From contig NZ_JAVREH010000023.1 of the NCBI RefSeq assembly GCF_031845305.1, positions 1 to 64,000 on the forward strand: a stretch of 64,000 nucleotides of DNA. Direction: 5' to 3'. The notes beneath the pieces are model-generated. The model saw only the letters and a list, made by a program, of their open reading frames with translations. It made no database searches and was not told the origin of the DNA. A program made the position numbers and the translations under genes. This stretch comes from Jatrophihabitans_A lederbergiae (GTDB lineage: Bacteria; Actinomycetota; Actinomycetes; Mycobacteriales; Jatrophihabitantaceae). How positions within the stretch are numbered: position 1 is the first letter of the stretch; each line of letters opens with the position of its first letter. Positions 35,558-43,829 of the stretch are shown here, piece after piece.

Positions 35558-36352
35558 ATGTCGATGCCGTTCTACGCCTCGGCCGAGCAGATCATGCGCG
35601 ACCGGTCCGAGTACGCCCGCAAGGGTATTGCCCGGGGTCGCAGCGTCATCGTCCTCACCTACGCTGACGGGGTGCTCTTCGTCGCCGAGAACACCAGCTC
35701 GGCGCTGCACAAGGTCTCCGAGATCTATGACCGCATCGGTTTCGCCGCGGTGGGCAAGTACAACGAATTCGAGAACCTGCGCGTCGCCGGCATCCGGCTG
35801 GCAGACCTGCGCGGCTACTCCTACGACCGCCGGGACGTGACCGCGCGGGCTCTGGCCAACGCCTATGCGCAGACGCTGGGCTCGATCTTCACCGAGCAGC
35901 AGAAGCCGTACGAGGTGGAGCTCTGCGTGGCCGAGGTGGGCTCGCAGCCAGGTGCTGAACAGCTCTACCGGCTGTCCTATGACGGCACCATCGTGGACGA
36001 GCGCAACTTCCTGGTGATGGGTGGCCAGGCGGAGGCCGTCGCGGCGTCGGTGAAGGACGCCTACAGCGCCGATCTGCCGTTGACCGAGGCGGTGTCACTG
36101 GCCGTGCGGGCCCTCGGTTCGGTGGGCGCGGACGGCGGCGGGTCCCGGACGCTGTCGGCCGAGAGCCTCGAGGTGGCGGTGCTGGACCGCAACCGGGGCA
36201 CCCGCAAGTTCCGCCGCATCGCCGGTGCGGCGCTGGCCAGCCTGCTCCCGGCGAGCGCTGAGTCAGGAACGGCCGACACCGGCACCTCCGCGGCTGGTCC
36301 CGCAATCGACGGTCCGGACACGCCACCCGGGGCACCCGAACTCGGCGACTGA
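35558..36352 (+). CDS. prcA: 20S proteasome alpha subunit
   Basis: 264-aa structural subunit of the outer rings. The gating N-terminus YASAEQIMRDRSEYARKGIARGRS and LFVAENTSSALHKVSEIYDRIGFAAVGKYNEFENL are typical. Residues from about 230 are a Pro/Thr/Ala-rich tail (SESGTADTGTSAAGPAIDGPDT) longer than in some relatives. GGAG precedes ATG 35558. It ends the dop-pup-prcBA cluster; pafA lies 5 kb further on. Confidence 0.97.
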   Translation: MSMPFYASAEQIMRDRSEYARKGIARGRSVIVLTYADGVLFVAENTSSALHKVSEIYDRIGFAAVGKYNEFENLRVAGIRLADLRGYSYDRRDVTARALANAYAQTLGSIFTEQQKPYEVELCVAEVGSQPGAEQLYRLSYDGTIVDERNFLVMGGQAEAVAASVKDAYSADLPLTEAVSLAVRALGSVGADGGGSRTLSAESLEVAVLDRNRGTRKFRRIAGAALASLLPASAESGTADTGTSAAGPAIDGPDTPPGAPELGD

Positions 36353-36387
36353 GTCCGGGCGACCCAGCTCGCGTCTTGGCTCGCGAG

Positions 36388-36933
36388 TCAGCCCGCGACG
36401 ATGTTCGTGCCCGAGATGGCGACCTTCACCGCGGGCAGCGGGCGCGAAGCCGGTCCGTTGAGCACGGCTCCGGTAGTGACGTCGAAGACAGAACCATGAC
36501 AGGGGCAGTCCAGCTGCTTGCCTGCCGGCGCGACAGCGCAACCCTGGTGCGTGCAGATGGCGCTGAAACCCGCCACCGTGGTGGCGGTCGGACGCGAGAT
36601 GATGATCTTGGATCCGTCCGCGCCGGTCGCTGCGATCGCCTCGCCGACCTTGATGTCGGACAGCTTGGCCAGCGCCGGACCGGCCGCTGCCGCCGAACTG
36701 CCCGCACCGGCCGTGGCAGAACCGGATGCGCCGCCGCTCGCGGAACCGGATGCGCCGGCACCGGCCGAACTGGCAGTGGTCGCGGGGGTCGTCACGGTGT
36801 CGCTGCCAGGCTGCGCGGCCTGGGAGCACCCGGCCAGTGCGAGGCCACCGACGCCGACCACTCCCGCAGTCAGCACATTGCGCCGGCTGACGCCGCCCGA
36901 CAAGATCCTGCCGCCGTTCTCAGCATTGCTCAT
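36388..36933 (-). CDS. Rieske [2Fe-2S] Tat lipoprotein
   Basis: 181-aa exported iron-sulfur protein. The N-terminus has SRRNVLTAGVVGVGGLALAGC: a twin-arginine motif followed by a lipobox, so it should be exported folded by Tat and lipidated. An Ala/Gly/Ser linker (about 45-95) leads to a small Rieske domain with CTHQGC and CPCHGS (two Cys/two His ligands). No partner cytochrome genes are near. ATG 36933 has GGAG upstream; GTG 36945 is an alternative. It is convergent with prcA (35 bp) and divergent from the ECF sigma gene. Confidence 0.92.
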   Translation of the reverse strand: MSNAENGGRILSGGVSRRNVLTAGVVGVGGLALAGCSQAAQPGSDTVTTPATTASSAGAGASGSASGGASGSATAGAGSSAAAAGPALAKLSDIKVGEAIAATGADGSKIIISRPTATTVAGFSAICTHQGCAVAPAGKQLDCPCHGSVFDVTTGAVLNGPASRPLPAVKVAISGTNIVAG

Positions 36934-36981
36934 GAGGTTCTCCACTCGTCGTCCACACTGGTTGCATCTTCAAGTAGAGCC

Positions 36982-37030
36982 AACGGGATGCGCGCCCGTT
37001 CGGTTCACCGCCACGCGCGATTGAACCGAA
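36982..37030. promoter_or_regulatory. Two inverted repeats in the Rieske/ECF sigma divergent region
   Basis: AACGGG/CCCGTT (36982-36987 and 36995-37000) and, overlapping it by two bases, TTCGGTTCA/TGAACCGAA (36999-37007 and 37022-37030, 9 bp perfect). They lie 50-100 bp before the sigma start and could be operator or ECF promoter sequence. Confidence 0.4.
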
Positions 37031-37082
37031 TCCACAGCGGACCCGTATGGGAGATAGCCACCGAACGCCGAAGGGAGCCGGG

Positions 37083-37631
37083 ATGCAGCGCGACACCGCG
37101 GCCGTCGATGAGCGCGAACTCATGCGCGCACTGCACGACGAGCACGCGGCTGCCTTGTGGGTCTTCGCCATACGGTTGACGGGCGGTGACCGGCAGGCCG
37201 CCGAGGATGTCGTGCAAGAGACCCTGCTGCGCGCCTGGCGCAATCCGGGTCACCCTGTCTTCACCGCCGAGCAGGCCGGCTCCGCACGCAGCTGGCTCTA
37301 CACGGTGGCCCGGCGGATCGTCATCGATGACTGGCGAGCCCGCAGCGTCCGACCCGAGAAGCTGATGCCCGACCTACCCGAGCACGGCGGCACCGATCAC
37401 ACCGATGGCCTGGTCGAGCAGCGGTTGATCGCCGACGCGCTGCAGCGGCTGAGTCCGGAGCACCGAGCGGTCCTGGTGGAGATGTTCTACCGGCGGGCAA
37501 CCGTCCGAGAGACTGCCGTCCAGCTCGGGATCGCCGAAGGCACCGTGAAGTCGCGAACGCATTACGCGCTGCGCGCGCTGAAGCTGGCACTGGCCGAAAT
37601 GGGAGTGATCGAGACGGGGAGAATCCAGTGA
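37083..37631 (+). CDS. ECF-type RNA polymerase sigma factor
   Basis: 182-aa sigma-70 family protein with region 2 (LTGGDRQAAEDVVQETLLRAWR, then SWLYTVARRIVIDDWRAR) and region 4 (LSPEHRAVLVEMFYRRATVRETAVQLGIAEGTVKSRTHYALRAL). Region 3 is missing, as in ECF factors. ATG 37083 has GGGAG upstream. The stop overlaps the GTG start of the anti-sigma gene, the usual coupling for sigma/anti-sigma pairs. Target genes unknown; the divergent Rieske gene is a candidate. Confidence 0.93.
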   Translation: MQRDTAAVDERELMRALHDEHAAALWVFAIRLTGGDRQAAEDVVQETLLRAWRNPGHPVFTAEQAGSARSWLYTVARRIVIDDWRARSVRPEKLMPDLPEHGGTDHTDGLVEQRLIADALQRLSPEHRAVLVEMFYRRATVRETAVQLGIAEGTVKSRTHYALRALKLALAEMGVIETGRIQ

Positions 37632-38314
37632 CGGCCGAGCACGCCGACTTCGAGCACGATGACGCCGCCTACCTCCTCGGCGGCCTGGACGAGCCCGAGC
37701 GGATCGCGTTCGAGGCACACCTGGCCGGCTGCTCGACCTGCCGGGCTCGGCTGGCTGAGCTGGGTGAGCTGCCGGGGCTGCTGGCGCGCGCTGACGCCGA
37801 CTACCTGCAGGCCACCCTGGACGCGCCGGAGCCGGTCCCCGAGACCCTGCTGCCGCGATTGCTGCAGGCCGTCACCGCCAGTCGCCGTCGGCGGCCCCGG
37901 CGCTCGGCCGGGATGGGACTCGCGGCGGCCTGCCTGGTGGTGCTGCTCGCGATCGCCGGAGTCAGCGGCTGGCGGGCGTCGCACCGTCCCGATGCGCTCA
38001 CCATGCAGGCGGTGGGCCCGAACGGCGCGGACGTGCACGCGACCATCCTGCTGACCACGGCCGGGTCGGGGACCAGGGTCAAGCTCGACTGCGGTTACCA
38101 CGCGGGCACCGGCCGCTATCCGAACGCGGTGCCGCCCTCGTACCGGATGGTGATCTTCAATCGGCTGGGGGAGCGGGCCGACCTGGGTGTCTGGCAGCCG
38201 CTGCCCGGCGAGGACGTAGAGATCGCGCGCACCAGCCCGTGGCCCCGCGCCAGCATCACCAAGATCGAGGTATCCAACGCCAGCGGCGAGACCGTCCTGC
38301 GGCTCACGCTGTGA
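37628..38314 (+). CDS. Membrane anti-sigma factor (zf-HC2)
   Basis: 228-aa bitopic protein. The cytoplasmic zinc-binding anti-sigma domain has His31, Cys35 and Cys38 in HLAGCSTC. One membrane helix follows RRRRPRRSAG (about 95-115), then an extracytoplasmic domain of about 110 residues ending SNASGETVLRLTL. It should hold the upstream sigma factor until a signal arrives. GTG 37628 overlaps the sigma stop. Confidence 0.9.
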   Translation: MTAEHADFEHDDAAYLLGGLDEPERIAFEAHLAGCSTCRARLAELGELPGLLARADADYLQATLDAPEPVPETLLPRLLQAVTASRRRRPRRSAGMGLAAACLVVLLAIAGVSGWRASHRPDALTMQAVGPNGADVHATILLTTAGSGTRVKLDCGYHAGTGRYPNAVPPSYRMVIFNRLGERADLGVWQPLPGEDVEIARTSPWPRASITKIEVSNASGETVLRLTL

Positions 38315-38399
38315 CACCCGCCCCCTGCTGGCTAGCTGTAGCTCAGGCGCGGGGCCGAGCGGCTCAGTGCACATCCGTCCACGCGGGCGCTCCGAATGC

Positions 38400-39065
38400 T
38401 CAGGCCAGCCGCGCGGACACCACGAGGTTGTCCAGGTAGCTGTGCGCGTCCCGGTCGAACTGGCCGGTGCAGGTGATCAGTCGCAGCTCCGGCAGCGGCG
38501 TGGGCCCGTACACCGCCGTGGTCGGAAAGTGGTCCTTGGGATAGGACCGCATCGCCTCGACAACGAAGCGCAGCGTGCTGCCGTCCTTGCGTTTCACCAG
38601 CACCGGATCACCGACGCGCAGGTCCCCCAGCCGGAAGAACACCGCCGGGCCGGACATCGAGTCCACATGTCCGATGATGACCGCCGGGCCGGTGCCGCCG
38701 GGCACGATGCCATCGGCGTACCAGCCGGCCTGTTGCCACTCGGTCGGCGGCTGGAGTTCACCGTTGGCCAGCAGGCCCAAACTCTCCAGGGAACTGTCCA
38801 CGCCGATGGACGGGATGCTGACCCGGGTAGGCGGGCTGGTACCTGCAGCGGGCGGCAGTGTGCCCAGCGTGGGCTCCGCGAGGCTGCCCTCGGGGCTCTG
38901 CTGGTCGGACGTCCCCGGGGTTGTTGTCGCTGAGCCCGCCGAGCTGGGCACCACCGCACCCAGCACAGCCGGTGGACGAGAAGACCCACCGGAATCAGAC
39001 CGGTTCAGGATCAACAGGCCGGTGCAGGCGGCGAGCACCAGTGCCGCCACCAGAGCCAGCAGCAC
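38400..39065 (-). CDS. Class F-like sortase
   Basis: 221-aa transpeptidase with an N-terminal membrane anchor (LALVAALVLAACTGLLIL) and a Ser/Pro-rich linker. The catalytic domain has RVSIPSIGVDSSLE, GHVDS (catalytic His) and RLITCTGQFD (catalytic Cys). In class F sortases I recall an Arg in R-S-Y-x-D-N after the Cys; here the segment reads AHSYLDN, with His at that position. Activity may therefore be altered. It lies downstream of a DUF4397 gene, a frequent neighbour of class F sortases. GTG 39065 is the chosen start. Confidence 0.85.
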   Translation of the reverse strand: MLLALVAALVLAACTGLLILNRSDSGGSSRPPAVLGAVVPSSAGSATTTPGTSDQQSPEGSLAEPTLGTLPPAAGTSPPTRVSIPSIGVDSSLESLGLLANGELQPPTEWQQAGWYADGIVPGGTGPAVIIGHVDSMSGPAVFFRLGDLRVGDPVLVKRKDGSTLRFVVEAMRSYPKDHFPTTAVYGPTPLPELRLITCTGQFDRDAHSYLDNLVVSARLA

Positions 39066-39099
39066 GCCTGGGTCCCGGTGCCACTCGGTCTCGGCCCGG

Positions 39100-39950
39100 T
39101 CACCGCCCCAGCCGTCGAGCCGTCAGGACCGCTCCTCCCGCGAGCACCGGGCACAGCAGCGCGAGCCCCAGCACGCCGGTACCGCCGTGCGAACCGGCTG
39201 CGGTGCCGCCGCCACCCGCGGGAACAGCGCCCACCGGCAGCACGCCGGCACCGGCCGCGTCGACGACGGACCGGATGGTGATCCCGCCGCCGGGCGCGTC
39301 CAGCAACAGCACTGAGCTCACCGCTCCGGAAGCGACCGTGACGTTACCGGCCGCGCTCACCACCGATCCACCGACCGAATTGGCCCGCAGCGACCACGTC
39401 CCTGCCTTCACCGAGGTGTACTTGGTGGTGGTGGCGAAGGCGGCCTGATCGGCGACGGTCGGACCGCCGATTGCCACCACGTCCGCCCGGGACGCCCGGC
39501 TCGCCGCCTGGATCAGCCGGACCTTGCCGGTGCCCGGCGCCGGCAGGCTGAGGTCGTCGTGCAGCACGATCGAGCGCAGCGACGCGGACGAGCCGATCGC
39601 GGCGGTGGTGTAGGCCTGGGCCGCCTTGAGATCGAGATTCCACGAGATGACCGGCCTGCTGGTCGCGGCCGCGCCATGCGGTCGCATCGAGACCACGTAG
39701 AGCCCGGCCGGGACGGAGCTGTACGGGGTGACGGCACCATAGACGGCGTCCGGAACCCATAGCCGCGCCGTCTTTCCGGCGAACCCGGTCAGGTAGACGT
39801 CGACCCCCGGGTGTCGGGGGAGAAGTGCGCGGCTCGGATGAGCGCGGGTGCGTCGGCAGCACCCGCCGGGCTGGTGAGCCCAACCGTGGCCAGCAGCCCC
39901 GCGAGCAGGACGGCGGACGCGGCAGCCCAGCGGGATATCGATCGGACCAT
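39100..39950 (-). pseudogene. DUF4397-domain secreted protein with one-base frameshift
   Basis: The signal peptide is in one frame: ATG 39950 gives MVRSISRWAAASAVLLAG..., ending AGAADAPALIRAAHFSPDT. The mature protein PGVDVYLTGFAGKTARLW... is in another frame down to 39100. One missing base in the C/G run at about 39804-39815 joins them. The mature part is a DUF4397 domain, and the C-terminus has a Gly-rich linker, a hydrophobic segment and ARRLGR, a membrane anchor without an LPxTG motif. Either a real frameshift or a sequencing error. Confidence 0.8.
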
Positions 39951-40085
39951 GTCGGCCTCCAGGTCGGAACACGAGGGTCGTGCCCGCGTACATCGGCCAT
40001 TCTCTTCATGACCGTCCTGCTGCCAGCGCGGGGGACCGCACTGAGCGGTGACGTGAGCGTCCCACCCTCGTGAGCGGGACGCGGG

Positions 40086-40148
40086 CCTCAGCCCACCGGC
40101 GGCTGGACCTCAGCCGACCGGCGGCTGGACCTCAGCCCACCGGCGGCT
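40086..40148. repeat. 22-bp tandem repeat (2.9 copies) at the 3' end of an unknown gene
   Basis: Copies at 40086-40107 and 40108-40129 differ by one base, and a partial third copy at 40130-40148 contains the TGA (minus strand, 40132-40134) and last codons of the unknown bitopic protein gene. Confidence 0.9.
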
Positions 40149-41070
40149 CCGGTGCGACGTCGGGCAGCCAGGTGATCAGCTCGGACCCGTCCGCAGCGGC
40201 GTGCGACGACAGTGGCCGGTAGCGCGCGGACAGGCTGGCCAGGACGCCGGTCAGCGCGGACCGGTCGACGGCAAGCCGCAGCGTGCGCACCGGGGCGTTG
40301 GCGCGCTGCTCAGCCGCGTTCTGCGGAGCCTCCAGCAGCCGAACCGGGGTGCTGGCGGCGAGCGCGGCGACCATCGTGGCCGGCCGCAGATCGAGGTCTC
40401 CGGCGTCGAGCACCGTGCGAACATCCGGGGCTGTCTCGACGTTCGGATTCGTCAGCAGCTGGCGTCCGGCCTCGGCGCGCGTCGACACGTCGACGGGGTT
40501 GGCGGCGTCAGCGGGGGACAGGATCTGGCGGATCTGCACCTGGTCGGATGCGCTCCCGAAGACCGCCACCGAACGCGATCGGCTCATCGCCTGCGCCTGC
40601 ACGGTGCCGGCGGTGCCGGTCGAAGCGCGCGCCCGGTCCGCCGGTCCGGCAACCACATAGTCGTAATGCTCATTCGCGCGGCCGGCGTTGAAGTCGATGA
40701 CCTGGTTCGCGGGAAAGCCCTGCTTCACCAGGGCGTCGCGCAACTGGACATCGGCGAGCAGCCGACTGGTCCGAGGCAGGTTGGCCACCACCCAGCCAGC
40801 GGTCTGGGACTGGGTCGCCGCGCTTACCGCCACCTCTGCGGCGGTCCGCACGTTGCTGCCGTCCGGGCGAGCGGCTGAGCCGTCCTCGCCCCGCGCGCGC
40901 TGCCCCGCGACCAACACCACCGCGGCGACGGAACCGAGGATCCCGATGGACAGCAGCAGCCGGATCAGCGCCTGGGAACTGCGGTGTGTCGAGGCATAGC
41001 CCGCCAAGCCGACCACGTCGCCCCCGGTCCGTCCCGACTGAGCGTGTTGGAGTTCCAACGTGCTCAACAA
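40132..41070 (-). CDS. Bitopic membrane protein of unknown function
   Basis: 312-aa protein I do not recognise. A cytoplasmic N-terminus of about 35 residues precedes one membrane helix (IRLLLSIGILGSVAAVVLVAG), and about 255 residues lie outside. The outer part has no Cys, is rich in Ala/Arg/Val, and has alternating strands (ADVQLRDALVKQGFPANQVIDF, YDYVVAGPAD). TWLPDVAPEPPVG ends it. It is divergent from pafA and upstream of the DUF4397 and sortase genes, so a cell-envelope role is possible. Its stop is in a 22-bp tandem repeat. Confidence 0.75.
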   Translation of the reverse strand: MLSTLELQHAQSGRTGGDVVGLAGYASTHRSSQALIRLLLSIGILGSVAAVVLVAGQRARGEDGSAARPDGSNVRTAAEVAVSAATQSQTAGWVVANLPRTSRLLADVQLRDALVKQGFPANQVIDFNAGRANEHYDYVVAGPADRARASTGTAGTVQAQAMSRSRSVAVFGSASDQVQIRQILSPADAANPVDVSTRAEAGRQLLTNPNVETAPDVRTVLDAGDLDLRPATMVAALAASTPVRLLEAPQNAAEQRANAPVRTLRLAVDRSALTGVLASLSARYRPLSSHAAADGSELITWLPDVAPEPPVG

Positions 41071-41361
41071 GCTTCGCGGGCTGTGGCCCTCATGCCGGCT
41101 CAGGTCACTGAGCGGCGGTGGCGATAGGCGAGGGCCCCGAATCGCCGCCTGTCACCTCTGTGAATACTCCGCCGCGCGGGCGGCTCGCAAGGTTGCCCGG
41201 CAAGATTGCCGGAAAGTCGACCGCCGTCCTCACACGGACCAAAAGTCGTTGACCGTGCGTAGTACAACGGCCGCTGAAGGTGGCCGGTCGAGTAACAACA
41301 GAACCACGACATCGACGTCAACAGCGCGCATGGCGCGCCTCCGCTGACTAGGCTGAGGATC
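41071..41361. promoter_or_regulatory. Divergent intergenic region upstream of pafA with leaderless -10 element
   Basis: No gene here. TAGGCT (41349-41354) lies 7 nt before GTG 41362 and should drive a leaderless pafA mRNA. GCGCGC is repeated in inverted order around ATG-like centre (41324-41338), a possible binding site. Promoter for the divergent gene not identified. Confidence 0.5.
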
Positions 41362-42720
41362 GTGCAGCGACGTATCTTCGGCCTAGAGAATGAATACGGT
41401 GTGACCTGCACGTTCGAGGGTCAACGCCGGCTCAGTCCTGACGAGGTTGCCCGCTACCTGTTTCGGCGGGTGGTCAGCTGGGGCAGGTCCTCGAATGTCT
41501 TCCTTCGCAATGGCGCCCGGCTCTATCTCGACGTGGGCAGTCACCCCGAGTACGCGACGCCCGAGTGTGACTCGCTCACTGCCCTGGTGACCCATGACAA
41601 GGCGGGGGAGCGGATTCTCGAGGGCCTGCTCATCGACGCCGAGAAGCGGCTGAACGACGAGGGCATCGCCGGCGACATCTACCTGTTCAAGAACAACACC
41701 GACTCAGCCGGAAACTCCTACGGCTGCCACGAGAACTTCCTGGTCGCCCGGCACGGCGAGTTCAGCCGGATGGCCGACGTCCTCATTCCGTTCCTGGTCA
41801 CCCGGCAGCTGATCTGCGGTGCCGGAAAGGTGCTGCAGACTCCCCGCGGAGCGGTCTATTGCCTGAGCCAGCGGGCCGAACACATCTGGGAAGGCGTCTC
41901 GTCGGCAACGACTCGATCGCGCCCGATCATCAACACCCGGGACGAGCCGCACGCCGACGCCGAGCGCTACCGGCGGCTGCACGTCATCGTGGGCGACTCG
42001 AACATGAACGAGTCCACCACGCTGCTGAAGGTTGGCAGCGCCGACCTGGTGCTGCGGATGATGGAGCAAGGCATCACCTTCAAGGACCTCACGCTGGAGA
42101 ACCCCATCCGGGCGATCCGCGAGATCAGCCACGACCTGACCGGAACCCGCCAGGTCAAGCTCGCCAACGGCCGGATGGCGAGCGCGAGCGAGATCCAGCG
42201 CGAGTACTACGAGAAGGCCCGAGCCTTCGTCGACACCGCCGGGTCGGACCCGGCGACCGAGCAGGTGCTGGACCTCTGGGGCCGCACCCTGAAGGCGGTC
42301 GAGTCCTCCGACCTGAGCCTGATCGACCGCGAGATCGACTGGGCGACGAAGTACCAGATCATCGAGCGTTACCGCAGCAAGTACGACCTGCCGCTGTCCT
42401 CGCCGCGAATCGCGCAGCTCGACCTGACCTACCACGACATCCGGCGGGACCGCGGGCTGTTCTACCTGCTCGACAAGCGTGGAGCGGTTGCCCGGATCTC
42501 GAGCGACCTCGCCATCTTCGAAGCCAAGAGCGTGCCGCCACAGACGACCCGCGCCAAGCTGCGCGGGGAGTTCATCAAGCGGGCGCAGGAGACTCGCCGC
42601 GACTTCACCGTCGACTGGGTGCACCTCAAGCTCAACGACCAAGCCCAACGGACCGTCCTGTGCAAGGACCCGTTCCGCGCTGTGGACGAACGGGTCGAAA
42701 AGTTGATTGCCTCGATGTGA
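41362..42720 (+). CDS. pafA: Pup-protein ligase PafA
   Basis: 452-aa glutamine-synthetase-like ligase that uses ATP to join Pup-Glu to substrate lysines. RRIFGLENEYGVTC opens the fold (Glu ligands for Mg), LYLDVGSHPEYATPE holds the catalytic Asp, and IYLFKNNTDSAGNSYGCHENFL and INTRDEPHADAERYRRLH are the shared nucleotide and substrate loops. It lacks the Dop loop. The C-terminal domain ends CKDPFRAVDERVEKLIASM. GTG start with leaderless -10. Confidence 0.97.
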   Translation: MQRRIFGLENEYGVTCTFEGQRRLSPDEVARYLFRRVVSWGRSSNVFLRNGARLYLDVGSHPEYATPECDSLTALVTHDKAGERILEGLLIDAEKRLNDEGIAGDIYLFKNNTDSAGNSYGCHENFLVARHGEFSRMADVLIPFLVTRQLICGAGKVLQTPRGAVYCLSQRAEHIWEGVSSATTRSRPIINTRDEPHADAERYRRLHVIVGDSNMNESTTLLKVGSADLVLRMMEQGITFKDLTLENPIRAIREISHDLTGTRQVKLANGRMASASEIQREYYEKARAFVDTAGSDPATEQVLDLWGRTLKAVESSDLSLIDREIDWATKYQIIERYRSKYDLPLSSPRIAQLDLTYHDIRRDRGLFYLLDKRGAVARISSDLAIFEAKSVPPQTTRAKLRGEFIKRAQETRRDFTVDWVHLKLNDQAQRTVLCKDPFRAVDERVEKLIASM

Positions 42721-42786
42721 ACGTCGGGGTGAACGGCCCCGAGCGCTCCTCGCGGGGTGGTGCGCGGACATCAGGTGGCCGTCGCC

Positions 42787-42792
42787 TACCGT
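42787..42792 (+). promoter_or_regulatory. -10 element upstream of pafB
   Basis: TACCGT lies 8 nt before ATG 42801 in the 80-bp pafA-pafB gap, suggesting an own leaderless transcript besides read-through from pafA. Confidence 0.4.
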
Positions 42793-42800
42793 TGTCGGAT

Positions 42801-43811
42801 ATGGCAGCGCGACGGCAGCAACGACTGGTCAGTCTGGTGTTGTGCCTTCTCTCCACCCGGCAGTTCATCTCCGCGGACCGCATCCGCGACACCGTCGAGG
42901 GCTACGAGGTCGCCGACGACTCAGCCAATCCGGACGAGGCCTTCAAGCGCAGCTTCGAGCGGGATAAGGCCGAGCTGCGTGAACTCGGTGTCCCGCTGGA
43001 GACGGGGCGCAATTCGGCGTTCGACACCGAGGACGGCTACCGCATCGCCCGCAAGGACTTCGAGCTGCCACCGATCGAGTTCACGGCGGACGAGGCGGCC
43101 GCGGTGGGCCTGGCGGCCCGGCTGTGGAGCACTGCCTCGCTGGCGACCGAGGCGCGCACCGCGCTGATCAAGCTGCGTGCGGCCGGTGTCGAGATCGAGG
43201 ACCCGCCCGGCGCGGATGCGCTGCCGCCGCTGGCCGGCAACGAACCGGCGCTGCCCGACCTGGTCGCCGCCGTGTCCGGTACCCGGGTCGTCCAGTTCGG
43301 TTATCGCAAACCCTTCGCCGAGGCGGCCGAGCGCCGGACGGTCGAGCCGTGGGGCGTGCTGTCCTGGCGCGGGCGCTGGTATGTCGTCGGCCACGATCGC
43401 GCGCGCGACGAGGTGCGCAGCTTCCGGCTGGATCGGATCGCCGGCGAGGTGAAGACGCTCACCGGGCCGTCCGGCGTCGCCCGCACCACCCGGCCGGCCG
43501 GCCTGGACATGCTCGACCTGGTCCGTGGCGCCAATCCGCAGGCCGACCAGCGGGCGCTGGTCTGGGTGCGGCCCAACCGGGCCGGTCAGCTGCGCCGGCT
43601 CGCGCGCGCCGCCGAGCCCAGGATGCACGACGGCGAGCCGGGGCACCTCCTCACGATCGACTACCGGGACACCGATCGACTCGGCGGACTCGTCGCCGGC
43701 GCGGGCACAGACGCGTACGTGCTGGAGCCCCCGGCGCTGACCCGCTCCGTGGTGTCGCTGCTGGGCGCCGCCGCAGGAGTCGGCACGCCGGGCTATGAAG
43801 GAGCGCAGTGA
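42801..43811 (+). CDS. pafB: WYL-domain transcriptional regulator PafB
   Basis: 336-aa protein: winged helix-turn-helix (about 1-70, LLSTRQFISADRIRDTVEGY), then a WYL domain with PWGVLSWRGRWYVVGHDR and FRLDRIAGEV, then the WCX extension. With PafC it activates the LexA-independent DNA damage response in mycobacteria. The frame is open far upstream inside pafA, but ATG 42801 fits the family start. It is followed 18 bp later by pafC. Confidence 0.93.
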   Translation: MAARRQQRLVSLVLCLLSTRQFISADRIRDTVEGYEVADDSANPDEAFKRSFERDKAELRELGVPLETGRNSAFDTEDGYRIARKDFELPPIEFTADEAAAVGLAARLWSTASLATEARTALIKLRAAGVEIEDPPGADALPPLAGNEPALPDLVAAVSGTRVVQFGYRKPFAEAAERRTVEPWGVLSWRGRWYVVGHDRARDEVRSFRLDRIAGEVKTLTGPSGVARTTRPAGLDMLDLVRGANPQADQRALVWVRPNRAGQLRRLARAAEPRMHDGEPGHLLTIDYRDTDRLGGLVAGAGTDAYVLEPPALTRSVVSLLGAAAGVGTPGYEGAQ

Positions 43812-43829
43812 GCGCGGAGGTGAGCAGAA

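Noticed and set aside
41359..42720. Second Dop or glutamine synthetase
   Set aside because: Lacks the Dop-specific loop and carries PafA-type motifs next to pafBC.
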